A stretch of DNA of 64,000 nt, from the NCBI RefSeq assembly GCF_009664085.1, contig NZ_CP039268.1:1473501-1537500 (forward strand). Reading direction: 5' to 3'. Both the position numbers and the translations under genes were made by a program. The DNA comes from Thermochromatium tepidum ATCC 43061. GTDB lineage: Bacteria; Pseudomonadota; Gammaproteobacteria; Chromatiales; Chromatiaceae. Positions within the stretch are counted from its first letter, which is position 1. Each line of letters starts with the position of its first letter. The notes under the pieces are model-generated. The model was not told the origin of the DNA. It saw only the letters and a list, made by a program, of their open reading frames with translations, and did not search any database. Shown here in pieces: positions 50,047-58,896 of this stretch.

Positions 50047-51090
50047 TTACTGAGCCACGATCTCGACCCTGCGGTTGAGCGCGCGCCCCTCTTCGGTGGC
50101 ATTGCTAGTCAGGGGCGCGAGGTTGGCCACGCCCATGGGTTTGAGGCGTTCGCCCAGAATGCCGTAATTTTGGATGAGCGTGCGCACCACTTCCTCGGCG
50201 CGGCGGCGCGAGAGATCCAGGTTGTATTCCAGCGTACCGCGATTGTCGGTGTGGCCAACAATATAGAGTTTAAGGTCGGGGTTCTCGACCAGCATCAGGG
50301 CGATCTGTTCGAGTTGAGGCTTGGATTCGTCCTTGATGGTGGCCTGGTCGAAGTCGAATTGGATACCGTGGACGGCGATGCGCCCGGCGTCTGAGAGTCC
50401 CTGGGCCAGTTCGCGGGCCTCGAGCGAGGCCGGGCGCTCGCGCATCGGCTGTGACAGCACCTCCTCGACAAAGATGGCCACGCGGTTACCGGCGGACGAG
50501 TCGGCAAAGTTGTCCTGGAAGGCGGCAAAGACAAAGACATAGGAATCACCGTCCGGGGTCCGGCGATGCCCAGTATAAAGCTGCGGTTCACGGACCGAGG
50601 TCTCCGAATAGACATGCTTGAGCAGATGACTGGTGGTGAGCTGCTTGCCGTTGGCGGCCTCACCGTAGAAGCGATCGACGCCCTCCCCACATTCCTTGAA
50701 GCCCGAACACTGATAGAGCGGCTCATAGCCGAGGTTCTCCAGTGCCTTTCGGTAGTGGCGGATGACCTCCGGCGCACCGGCATGACGCGGGGCCAGATAG
50801 AGGATCCGCGTGCGCCGACCGGATACCCTGATCGTCTTCTTCCAGTCGCCGGCCCCCGTGTCCCAAGGGCCGTTTGGGATCAGCGTCTCATCGAAAGGAT
50901 TGACCTGATGACCGATGATGACCGAGCCCTCGAAGCGCGGAAGACCGGGGATGTCGGTTGCGCCTGGGAGATCAGACTCGAAGTCGGGCGCCGCGACCGC
51001 TTTGGCCATCCCCATGAATCCCATGAGCGCCAAGACCGTCATCAGTCGTCCGACTCGCCCGAGCAGCTGCCGTCCATGCATACCCGACAT
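50047..51090 (-). CDS. OmpA-family peptidoglycan-associated protein
   Basis: A 347-residue exported protein. The chosen start (51090; an ATG three codons later is also possible) leaves a signal peptide ending KAVA-AP. The N-terminal domain (about 50-210) resembles DUF4892-type domains and has two cysteines (YQCSGFKECGEG). The C-terminal 110 residues form an OmpA domain: IQFDFDQATIKDESKPQLEQIALML, IVGHTDNRGTLEYNLDLSRRRAEEV, and the RALNRRVEI ending that binds diaminopimelate. It probably links the outer membrane or periplasm to peptidoglycan. It diverges from mutS. Confidence 0.82.
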   Translation of the reverse strand: MSGMHGRQLLGRVGRLMTVLALMGFMGMAKAVAAPDFESDLPGATDIPGLPRFEGSVIIGHQVNPFDETLIPNGPWDTGAGDWKKTIRVSGRRTRILYLAPRHAGAPEVIRHYRKALENLGYEPLYQCSGFKECGEGVDRFYGEAANGKQLTTSHLLKHVYSETSVREPQLYTGHRRTPDGDSYVFVFAAFQDNFADSSAGNRVAIFVEEVLSQPMRERPASLEARELAQGLSDAGRIAVHGIQFDFDQATIKDESKPQLEQIALMLVENPDLKLYIVGHTDNRGTLEYNLDLSRRRAEEVVRTLIQNYGILGERLKPMGVANLAPLTSNATEEGRALNRRVEIVAQ

Positions 51091-51319
51091 CCGACCAGAC
51101 AGCCGTTTCCAAGGGTTTGAGGGCGCGATGGGGTCCATGGCTGGAAATGTCGAACAGAGCTGGGTTGCAATGGACAGGGCTAGCAACAGACCGAATCGGC
51201 AGGATTTTACCAGGATTGGCTGATCTTTCCGGATCTGTGGTAAAACGCAGTCCCTTTCAGCCGCGACATTCGGCTCAGTCCGGCCCGTTCAGTCCAGCCT
51301 GCTGTCCAAGCGACCTCTC

Positions 51320-53974
51320 GTGACTCAAGATAGCTCGACCCCCGATCTCTCCCGACACACGCCTATGATGCGACAGTACCTGCGCCTCAAGGCCGAGTAT
51401 CCGCATCTGCTGCTGTTTTATCGCATGGGCGACTTCTATGAGCTGTTCTATGAGGATGCCGAGCGTGCCGCGCGTCTGCTCGACATCACCCTAACCCGGC
51501 GCGGTCAATCGGACGGACGTCCGATCCCGATGGCCGGCGTGCCCTATCATGCCGTCGAGAGCTATCTGGCCAAGCTGGTGCGTCAAGGTGTCTCTGTCGC
51601 CATCTGCGAGCAGCTCGGCGATCCGGCCCAGTCCAAAGGGCCGGTCGAGCGCCGGGTGACGCGCATCGTCACCCCCGGCACCCTGACCGACGAGGCCTTG
51701 CTGGAGGAGCGGCGCGAGAACCTGCTGGTCGCCATCGCCGAGGACGCCTCTGGATTGGGTCTGGCGGTACTGGAACTCTCGAGCGGACGCTTCTCGGTGC
51801 TCGAGGTCGGATCGCGCGAGGCGCTTATGAGCGAACTCGAGCGCCTCAAGCCCGCCGAGATCCTGATCGCCGAGGACAGTCGGCTCGACAACGAGCTGCG
51901 GCCTGAACGCAGTATCACCCGGCGCCCGGTCTGGCACTTTGACCCTGACAGCGGCAAGCGTGCACTGTGCGAGCAGTTTGGTACCCGCGACCTGAGCGGC
52001 TTCGGCTGTGCCGGGATGCGGTTGGCGATCGGGGCGGCGGGTTGTCTGCTCCAATACGTCCGCGACACCCAGTTCTCTGCCCTACCCCATATCCGCGGCC
52101 TGTCCACCGAGTCACGCGACGAGGCGCTGATCCTGGACGCCGCAACCCGGCGCAATCTCGAGATCACCGAGAGCCTCGGCGGGCGCCCGGAACACACCCT
52201 GGTCGGGGTGCTCGACCAGACCGTCACTGCGATGGGCAGCCGGCTGCTGCGCCGCTGGCTGAACCGTCCACTGCGCGACCGCAAGGCCATCTGTGCCCGG
52301 CAGGGCGCCATCCGCGCCTTGATCGACCAGGGTCAGGTCGTCGCCATCCAGTCGCTCCTGGCCGGGATCGGCGACCTGGAACGCATCCTGGCGCGCGTGG
52401 CGCTCGGCACCGCCCGACCACGTGATCTCGCCGCGTTGCGCGACTCGCTCGCCGTCTTGCCCGAGCTGCGCGCCGGGCTAGCCGATTTCAACGATCCTTT
52501 GCTTGTCGAGCTGCGCGACGAGCTCGGCGAGCATCCCAAGGTGTTGGAGCTGCTCCGGCGCGCCATCCTCGAACAGCCGCCGCTGCTCATCCGCGACGGC
52601 GGCGTGATCGCGCGCGGCTATGACGCCGAACTCGATGCGCTGCGCGACCTCTCCGAACATGCCGATCAGTTCCTGCTCGACCTGGAGGCGCGCGAGCGGG
52701 CGCGCACCGGCATTGCCAACCTCAGGGTCGGTTACAACCGGGTGCATGGCTATTACCTCGAGCTGAGCCGCACCCAGGCCGATCGGGTCCCGGCCGATTT
52801 CGTGCGCCGCCAGACGCTCAAGGGCGTCGAGCGCTATATCACGCCCGAACTCAAGCGCTTCGAGGATCAGGTCTTGAGCAGCCGCGAGCGTGCGCTCGCC
52901 CGCGAGAAATGGCTCTACGAGGAACTCTTGGGTCAGTTGGGCCTGTCGCTCGGACCGCTCCAGCTGACCGCCGCTGCCGTCGCCACGCTCGATGTGCTGA
53001 CCAATCTGGCCGAGCGCGCCCAAACCCTAAACTGGAGCTGTCCAGAGCTCACGGACCGCCCCCAGATCGAGATCCAGGAGGGGCGCCATCCGGTGGTCGA
53101 GCGGGTGCTCGATCGCCCCTTCGTCGCCAATGACCTACGCCTGGACGGCAAGCGACGGATGCTGATCATCACCGGCCCCAACATGGGCGGCAAATCGACT
53201 TACATGCGCCAGAATGCGCTGATCGTGCTCCTGGCCCATATCGGGAGCTTCGTGCCGGCGCGCCGTGCCGTCATCGGTCCCATCGATCGCATCTTCTCGC
53301 GCATCGGGGCCGCGGACGATCTGGCTGGCGGTCGCTCGACCTTTATGGTCGAGATGGAGGAGACAGCGAATATTCTGAACAACGCAACGGCCCAGAGCCT
53401 GATCCTGATGGACGAGATCGGGCGCGGGACCAGCACCTTCGACGGGCTGTCGCTGGCCTGGTCGTGCGCGGTCGAGCTGGCCACGCGCATCGGCGCCTAT
53501 AGCCTGTTTGCGACCCATTATTTCGAGCTGACTACCTTGCCTGAGGAGTATCCGGGCATCGTCAACGTCCATCTCGACGCCGTCGAACATGGCCAGTCGA
53601 TCGTCTTCATGCACGCCCTGCGCGAGGGCCCGGCCAATCAGAGCTATGGTCTGGCGGTGGCGGCGCTCGCCGGGGTGCCGCCGGCGGTCATCGCCCGGGC
53701 GCGCGAGCGATTGCGCGAACTGGAAGATGGCGCGCATCGTCACGCCAACCGCGAGACCCGGCAACTGTCGCTGTTTCCAACGGAGCCGACGTCGCACACC
53801 AGGTCAAGCCCTGTCCCTGTTGTCGAGCCGCTGATCTGCGCGGCCTTGCGCGACATCGATCCGGATAGACTCACACCGCGCGAGGCGCTGGAGGCGCTCT
53901 ATCGCCTGCGCGGAATGATCGAGCCCCAGGGCGTCCTTGCCGGGAAGCGCACACGGGCACACAAGCGTCGATAG
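51320..53974 (+). CDS. mutS: DNA mismatch repair protein MutS
   Basis: Mismatch-recognition ATPase, 884 aa from a GTG start. Domain I has the mismatch-wedge [11 protein letters not shown] (Phe and Glu of F-x-E). Later come connector, core and clamp regions ([31 protein letters not shown]) and the ATPase with Walker [17 protein letters not shown]-like [11 protein letters not shown], Walker [16 protein letters not shown] and ATHYFELT. The C-terminal tail resembles the dimer/tetramer region ([20 protein letters not shown]). It stands alone, downstream of a divergent OmpA-like gene. Confidence 0.97.
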   Translation: MTQDSSTPDLSRHTPMMRQYLRLKAEYPHLLLFYRMGDFYELFYEDAERAARLLDITLTRRGQSDGRPIPMAGVPYHAVESYLAKLVRQGVSVAICEQLGDPAQSKGPVERRVTRIVTPGTLTDEALLEERRENLLVAIAEDASGLGLAVLELSSGRFSVLEVGSREALMSELERLKPAEILIAEDSRLDNELRPERSITRRPVWHFDPDSGKRALCEQFGTRDLSGFGCAGMRLAIGAAGCLLQYVRDTQFSALPHIRGLSTESRDEALILDAATRRNLEITESLGGRPEHTLVGVLDQTVTAMGSRLLRRWLNRPLRDRKAICARQGAIRALIDQGQVVAIQSLLAGIGDLERILARVALGTARPRDLAALRDSLAVLPELRAGLADFNDPLLVELRDELGEHPKVLELLRRAILEQPPLLIRDGGVIARGYDAELDALRDLSEHADQFLLDLEARERARTGIANLRVGYNRVHGYYLELSRTQADRVPADFVRRQTLKGVERYITPELKRFEDQVLSSRERALAREKWLYEELLGQLGLSLGPLQLTAAAVATLDVLTNLAERAQTLNWSCPELTDRPQIEIQEGRHPVVERVLDRPFVANDLRLDGKRRMLIITGPNMGGKSTYMRQNALIVLLAHIGSFVPARRAVIGPIDRIFSRIGAADDLAGGRSTFMVEMEETANILNNATAQSLILMDEIGRGTSTFDGLSLAWSCAVELATRIGAYSLFATHYFELTTLPEEYPGIVNVHLDAVEHGQSIVFMHALREGPANQSYGLAVAALAGVPPAVIARARERLRELEDGAHRHANRETRQLSLFPTEPTSHTRSSPVPVVEPLICAALRDIDPDRLTPREALEALYRLRGMIEPQGVLAGKRTRAHKRR

Positions 53975-54367
53975 CACTCGTGCCCCTGTTGTGGTCCTTT
54001 GAGACCTGTTGGCCCTCACCAAGCGTTGAGCGGCACCACACTCTTTGAGTCCCAGGACTTGCCCCCGTCATGGCGTCGCCCGGTGATGGCGGGACCCACC
54101 CACTCAGGTGGATCTAAAAACTGGTGTCTATACAGCAGTTTCCCCACACCCTGGCCAATCGCCGGCCTTGTCAACCCAATTTGGGTCTAGCCACACTATC
54201 TGGTTAGAGCTATACTCGCTAACTACTACATATTGTGCCCAAGCCGGCGGGTGCTTTCAGTTCCAACCAGCGCCAAGGGTACTGATTTGGAACGAAAAGC
54301 GCGATTTCACCCAAGGCAGGGCAGCGACATCTCCGCCTCAAAACCGCACCAGAAACCGAGGATCAAG
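53975..54367. other. Intergenic region mutS-nrdD (promoter and leader of nrdD)
   Basis: A 393-base region without a supportable gene. It includes paired NrdR-like boxes (54191-54238), described separately, and about 130 bases of leader before the nrdD start. No clear mutS terminator was found. Confidence 0.5.
54191..54238 (+). promoter_or_regulatory. Tandem NrdR-like boxes upstream of nrdD
   Basis: The NrdR consensus is acaCwAtATaTwGtgt. The second box (54223-54238, core CTACATATTG) matches the 10-base core at 9 of 10 positions. The first (54191-54206, core CACTATCTGG) matches 7 of 10. The cores start exactly 32 bases apart, about three helical turns, the spacing usual for paired NrdR boxes. 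NrdR represses ribonucleotide reductase genes when (d)ATP is high. Matching was done by eye. Confidence 0.6.
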
Positions 54368-56419
54368 ATGGCCAACCAGACGCACTCTCCCAGTCCCCCA
54401 ACCCGCGTGATCAAGCGCGATGGGCAGGAGGTACGTTTCGATGCCAGCAAGATCGAATCGGCGATCTATCGTGCTGGGCAGGCCAGCGGCGAGTTTGGTG
54501 CCGCCGAAGCCAGTCTGCTGACCGCCCAGGTGGTCAAGGTGCTCGCGCACCGTTTCAGCGATGGCCGTCTGCCCGACATCGAGGCCATCCAAGACGTCGT
54601 CGAACAGACGCTGATCGCCGCCAACCACTTCGGGACTGCGCGCGCCTATATCGTCTATCGCGAGCAGCACAAGAAACTGCGCACCGACCGCCGAACCCTG
54701 GTCGATGTCAGCGCCTCGATCAACGAATATCTGGACCGCTCCGATTGGCGCGTGGCGGCCAATGCCAATCAGGGCTACTCACTCGGTGGGCTGATCCTCA
54801 ATACCGCGGGCAAGATGATCGCCAACTACTGGCTCAATCATGTCTATCCGCCCGAGATCGGCGCCGCGCATCGCGAGGGCGATCTGCACATCCACGACCT
54901 GGACATGCTCTCGGGCTATTGTGCCGGCTGGTCGCTGCGCACCCTGCTCAACGAAGGGCTCAATGGCGTGCCCGGCAAGGTTGAGGCGGCGCCACCCAAG
55001 CACATGTCGAGTGCCATCGGGCAGATCGTCAACTTTCTCGGCACGCTTCAGAACGAGTGGGCTGGCGCCCAGGCGTTCTCCAGTTTCGATACCTATATGG
55101 CGCCCTTCGTGCGCGTCGATCGCTTGTCCTACACCCAGGTCAAGCAATACATCCAGGAGCTGATCTATAACCTCAACGTGCCATCCAGATGGGGGACACA
55201 GACACCCTTTACCAATCTCACCTTCGATTGGGTGTGTCCCGAAGATCTACGCGAGCAGGTGCCGGTGATCAGCGGTAAGGAGCAACCCTTCACCTATGGC
55301 GAGCTCCAGACCGAGATGGACATGATCAATCGCGCCTATATCGAGGTCATGACCGAGGGCGATGCCAAGGGGCGGATCTTCACCTTTCCGATCCCGACCT
55401 ACAACATCACACCGGATTTCCCCTGGGAGAGCGAGAACGCCCAGCGATTGTTCGAGATGACCGCCAAATATGGTCTGCCCTACTTCCAGAACTTCATCAA
55501 CTCGGAACTCTCGCCCAACATGGTGCGCTCCATGTGCTGCCGGCTCCAGCTCGATCTGCGCGAGCTGCTCAAGCGCGGCAACGGGCTCTTTGGTTCCGCC
55601 GAGCAGACCGGATCGCTCGGTGTCGTCACGATCAACTGTGCACGGCTTGGTTACCTGTACCGGGGTGATGAGGCCGGTCTGATGGTGCGGCTCGACGCGC
55701 TGCTCGACCTGGCGCGCAACAGCCTAGAGATCAAGCGCAAGGTCATCCAACGCCACCTGGATGCTGGGCTCTTCCCCTATACCAAGCGCTATCTCGGCAC
55801 CTTGCGTAACCACTTCTCGACCATCGGCGTCAACGGCATCAACGAGATGATCCGCAACTTTACCCAGGATGCCGAGGACATCACCACCGCTTGGGGACAT
55901 GATCTCGCCTGCCGGCTGCTCGATCGGATCCGGGCGCGCCTGGTCGAGTTTCAGGAGCAGACCGGCAATCTGTACAACCTGGAGGCGACCCCTGCCGAGG
56001 GCACGACCTATCGTTTTGCGCGTGAGGACCAGAAGCGCTTTCCGGACATCATCCAGGCCGGCACCAAGGAGGCCCCCTATTACACCAATAGCTCACAGTT
56101 GCCGGTCGGCTATACCGACGACCCCTTTGAGGCCCTGGCGATGCAGGAGACGCTCCAGAGCAAATACACAGGTGGCACCGTGCTGCATCTGTATATGAGC
56201 GAGCGGATCTCTTCAGCCGAAGCCTGCAAACGTCTGGTGCGCCGCGCCCTGGAGAACTTCCGTCTGCCCTATATCACGGTCACACCGGTGTTCTCTATCT
56301 GCCCCAAGCACGGCTATATCGCGGGCGAGCATCAGTTCTGCCCGATCTGCGACGAGGAGCTGATCGCACGCAAGCGCAAGGCCCAGTGCGCGAGCATGGA
56401 CTGCCAGTCGATCCACTAA
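54368..56419 (+). CDS. nrdD: Anaerobic ribonucleoside-triphosphate reductase, large part lacking the glycyl-radical segment
   Basis: Class III RNR catalytic subunit that makes dNTPs without oxygen. The start is the ATG at 54368 (MANQTHSP), giving 683 aa; longer frames enter the promoter region. The N terminus (RVIKRDGQEVRFDASKIESAI) is the ATP-cone, and the barrel includes GDLHIHDLDMLSGYCAGW, NLNVPSRWGTQTPFTNLTFDW and SPNMVRSMCCRLQLDLREL. The C terminus has the Zn-site cysteines (ICPKHGY, FCPICDEEL, CASMDC) but stops there: the glycyl-radical R-V-x-G-Y region that normally follows is missing. That region is on the next small ORF. Confidence 0.9.
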   Translation: MANQTHSPSPPTRVIKRDGQEVRFDASKIESAIYRAGQASGEFGAAEASLLTAQVVKVLAHRFSDGRLPDIEAIQDVVEQTLIAANHFGTARAYIVYREQHKKLRTDRRTLVDVSASINEYLDRSDWRVAANANQGYSLGGLILNTAGKMIANYWLNHVYPPEIGAAHREGDLHIHDLDMLSGYCAGWSLRTLLNEGLNGVPGKVEAAPPKHMSSAIGQIVNFLGTLQNEWAGAQAFSSFDTYMAPFVRVDRLSYTQVKQYIQELIYNLNVPSRWGTQTPFTNLTFDWVCPEDLREQVPVISGKEQPFTYGELQTEMDMINRAYIEVMTEGDAKGRIFTFPIPTYNITPDFPWESENAQRLFEMTAKYGLPYFQNFINSELSPNMVRSMCCRLQLDLRELLKRGNGLFGSAEQTGSLGVVTINCARLGYLYRGDEAGLMVRLDALLDLARNSLEIKRKVIQRHLDAGLFPYTKRYLGTLRNHFSTIGVNGINEMIRNFTQDAEDITTAWGHDLACRLLDRIRARLVEFQEQTGNLYNLEATPAEGTTYRFAREDQKRFPDIIQAGTKEAPYYTNSSQLPVGYTDDPFEALAMQETLQSKYTGGTVLHLYMSERISSAEACKRLVRRALENFRLPYITVTPVFSICPKHGYIAGEHQFCPICDEELIARKRKAQCASMDCQSIH

Positions 56420-56537
56420 AACCAACCCGAACGGCCCGGTGCTGACCGCCCAAGGGCTGGTGCCGGTTAAGACCCGGACCCGTCGCACCAGCGACGAGTA
56501 GCAATCACGACGCATCGAAGTCAAGGAGAATGTGCCA

Positions 56538-56726
56538 ATGCAAGACACTATCGAACTCAAGACCGAAGAACGGACCCCCTGCGAAGTCTGGACCCGTGTC
56601 ATGGGCTATCATCGCCCAGTCTCAGCCTTCAATGCCGGCAAGCAGTCCGAGCACGCCGAGCGTTGTTACTTCAACGAGCAGCCGCGCGGTTCTCTGAAGC
56701 GGCAAGAACAGCGGGTTGCGGCTTAA
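56538..56726 (+). CDS. Separate glycyl-radical polypeptide of class III RNR
   Basis: A 62-codon gene with an AAGGAG site nine bases before the ATG at 56538. It encodes TPCEVWTRVMGYHRPVSAFN followed by AGKQSEHAERCYF, which matches the C-terminal glycyl-radical tail of NrdD (R-V-x-G-Y-x-x-P-V ... N-x-G-K). The Gly of VMGY would carry the radical formed by NrdG. It lies 118 bases after the nrdD stop in a different frame, with stops between, so it is a true separate gene rather than a simple frameshift. It would act in trans with NrdD. Confidence 0.85.
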   Translation: MQDTIELKTEERTPCEVWTRVMGYHRPVSAFNAGKQSEHAERCYFNEQPRGSLKRQEQRVAA

Positions 56727-56768
56727 AGAAAGGCCCTGACTGCCCACACGGCGGCTGAATACCTGTCC

Positions 56769-57506
56769 ATGCCCGACGGCGCACCCTGTGTCACGTCCGA
56801 CCAGCCTCAGACCGCTGAGCGGCTGAGGGTCGGCGGCTTTACGCGCCTGACGACCATCGACTATCCCGGCGAGCTGTCGGCGGTGGTCTTCTGTCAAGGC
56901 TGTCCCTGGCGCTGTCGCTATTGTCAAAACGGCGATCTACTGGACTCGACCGCCGTTGAATCGCTGATCGATTGGGCGGACATCCGTGCCTTTCTGCGCG
57001 GGCGGGTCGGACTGCTCGATGCCGTGGTTTTCAGTGGTGGTGAGCCGACCGTACAGACGGCGCTCGGTGCAGCCATGCGCGAAACCCGCGCGCTCGGTTA
57101 CAAGATCGGCCTGCACACCAGCGGCGCCTATCCCGAACGCTTGCGCACACTTCTGCCGCTGATCGATTGGGTCGGACTCGATATCAAGACGCTGCCCGAG
57201 GACTATGCGGCCCTCACTGGCCTGCCCGATTCGGGTGAGCGTGCCTGGGCGAGTTTGGCCTTGCTGCTGGAAGCGGGAGTGAACCTGGAAGTCCGCACCA
57301 CCCTAATGCCCGGCTGGACATCTGACTATCTGCACGTCCTGAGCTGCACGCTGGCCGCGACCGGCGTTCGGCGCTATGTGCTGCAAATCTGTGCGACCCA
57401 GCGGGCGCTCGATCCCAACCTGCCCGGCTACTCGATCATGCCGCGCGAACTCGTCGAAGCGGTCGACCCACTACTTTTCGAGCACCTCGACATTCGCGGG
57501 ATGTGA
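56769..57506 (+). CDS. nrdG: Anaerobic RNR-activating radical SAM protein
   Basis: A 245-residue radical SAM enzyme that installs the glycyl radical. The cluster motif CPWRCRYC (C-x3-C-x2-C) is near residues 45-52, followed by FSGGEPTVQ and VGLDIKTLPEDY, as in NrdG/PflA-type activases. The N-terminal RVGGFTRLTTIDYPGELSAVVF is typical of the NrdG2 subgroup. It starts 42 bases after the glycyl-radical ORF, forming an nrdD-glycyl ORF-nrdG operon. It converges with hupD only 10 bases away. Confidence 0.93.
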   Translation: MPDGAPCVTSDQPQTAERLRVGGFTRLTTIDYPGELSAVVFCQGCPWRCRYCQNGDLLDSTAVESLIDWADIRAFLRGRVGLLDAVVFSGGEPTVQTALGAAMRETRALGYKIGLHTSGAYPERLRTLLPLIDWVGLDIKTLPEDYAALTGLPDSGERAWASLALLLEAGVNLEVRTTLMPGWTSDYLHVLSCTLAATGVRRYVLQICATQRALDPNLPGYSIMPRELVEAVDPLLFEHLDIRGM

Positions 57507-57516
57507 AGGGAACGCG

Positions 57517-58191
57517 CTACCCCATTTCGATGCACGGACGCCCGGATTCGTAGACCTCCAGCCCCAGGGACGGATGCGGCAGATCGCGATAGTCCGTCGT
57601 TTCAGACGCCTCACAGTCCTCCCACTCAACGCCGAATGCCTCCAGATACTCGCGTGCCAGATGGATCGCCGGTTCGATCTGCGCCTTGACCTCGGAGCGC
57701 AGACTACCGCCGAAGTCGTCCAGCTCGACCGGCTGCACCCCGATCAACAGCAAATGGCGCGGATAGTCGCCGAGCAGATCGGCCAGCGCCAGCACCTCCT
57801 GAAAGCCGGTCTGATGCAGGCTCATCTTCTTGGCGCCCATGAACTTGGGCACCTCGTCGCCCTCGACCCGTTTGAGCGTGCCGGGCGGCAGGCCATAGTC
57901 GATGGCGTCGAACACCACCAGCACCTCGGCCCAGCGAATGTCGTCGACCAGATAGATGCCCTGGGTGCCGCCGTCGAGCAGACGCACACTGGGACCGAAG
58001 CGATAGCGGCGGGCGATCTCCTCGATCACCCGCACGCCAAAGCCCTCGTCGGCCCAGAGCACGTTGCCGATGCCGAGCAGCAGGACATTGGGGGCGTTGG
58101 CCTGCCGCGTTTCCCCCGCTCCCCGGCCCTCTCCCCCAGCAGGAGAGGGAGAAACGGAGTGCGACAAACCTAGTTGCGAAGCCCGGCTCAT
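57517..58191 (-). CDS. hupD: Hydrogenase maturation protease with N-terminal extension
   Basis: Endopeptidase that trims the C-terminal tail of the hydrogenase large subunit after nickel insertion. The core begins at PNVLLLGIGNVLWADEGFGVRV. The nickel-binding triad is visible as Glu in ADEGFG, Asp in FDAIDYG and His in SLHQTGFQEVL. The start is the ATG overlapping the hupC stop (ATGA); the 33 residues before the core include SVSPSPAGGEGRGAGE, a peptide translated from a palindromic repeat. Homologues start almost at PNVLLLG. A 224-aa product is predicted. Confidence 0.9.
   Translation of the reverse strand: MSRASQLGLSHSVSPSPAGGEGRGAGETRQANAPNVLLLGIGNVLWADEGFGVRVIEEIARRYRFGPSVRLLDGGTQGIYLVDDIRWAEVLVVFDAIDYGLPPGTLKRVEGDEVPKFMGAKKMSLHQTGFQEVLALADLLGDYPRHLLLIGVQPVELDDFGGSLRSEVKAQIEPAIHLAREYLEAFGVEWEDCEASETTDYRDLPHPSLGLEVYESGRPCIEMG
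58127..58149. repeat. Palindromic repeat inside the hupD start region
   Basis: CCCTCTCC (58127-58134) and GGAGAGGG (58142-58149) form an 8-bp perfect stem around a 7-base loop, in a purine/pyrimidine-strand-biased stretch. It translates as SPSPAGGEGRG on the minus strand. Such sequences are common as dispersed intergenic palindromes in proteobacteria; here it is within the frame. Confidence 0.6.
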
Positions 58192-58880
58192 GGCCGGTCG
58201 TCCTTGAACATGCGCCACCCGCTGATCATCGTACTGATGAGACTCTGACGCGACATGATGTCCTCGCGGATGGCGGTATAGACGTGCAGCATCACGAACA
58301 CGACGATGACCCACATCCCCCAGTGGTGCCACATGCGCACGTCCTGGCTCTGGCCGACGGCCGGGATGACCCAGCCGAAGAGTTCGTCCTGCCAGCTCCC
58401 CAGCCCGGTCTGCTCGGAATAGAGCGCAAACCCCGTGCCCATCATCACCAGACCGCCGACCGTGATGATCGCGACCATGAACAGATGCGCGAGCGGATTG
58501 TGCCCAACGTATTTGCGCGGCTCCGGTTCCTGGAAGGCATACCAGAGCAGCTCGTGTAACAGCTCACTCCAGAACGCACGCCGCCAGAAGGGCAAGGTGA
58601 ACAACTGACGCGAATAGCGGTTGCCCACGACCGCCCAATAGAGCCGGAATAGGAAGCCAACCAGAAACACATAGCCCGCCGCGAAATGCAGGAAGCGAAT
58701 GTTGCCCATCAAATAGTAATCGCCAGCCTCGCCCGGCAGACTCGGCAGCGGGTTAGCGATCAGATAGCCGGTGATAGCCAGGACCGTGATCGCGAGCGCA
58801 TTGACCCAGTGCCAGATCCGCACCGGGGTCTGGTAGACATAGACGGCGGTCTGCTTGACCGTTGGGACGCCGGTGTACAT
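58188..58880 (-). CDS. hupC: Hydrogenase cytochrome b subunit
   Basis: Diheme membrane anchor that passes electrons from HupSL to the quinone pool, 230 aa with four spans. Candidate heme-ligating histidines lie in RIWHWVNAL (span 1), RFLHFAAGY (span 2), and WHHWGMWVIVVFVMLHVYTA (span 4). The start at 58880 (MYTGVPTVK) has GGAGG at optimal spacing; an ATG two codons earlier and a TTG further upstream are alternatives. It sits between hupL and hupD, with an ATGA overlap to the latter. Confidence 0.93.
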   Translation of the reverse strand: MYTGVPTVKQTAVYVYQTPVRIWHWVNALAITVLAITGYLIANPLPSLPGEAGDYYLMGNIRFLHFAAGYVFLVGFLFRLYWAVVGNRYSRQLFTLPFWRRAFWSELLHELLWYAFQEPEPRKYVGHNPLAHLFMVAIITVGGLVMMGTGFALYSEQTGLGSWQDELFGWVIPAVGQSQDVRMWHHWGMWVIVVFVMLHVYTAIREDIMSRQSLISTMISGWRMFKDDRP

Positions 58881-58896
58881 ACGCATAGCCTCCAAA

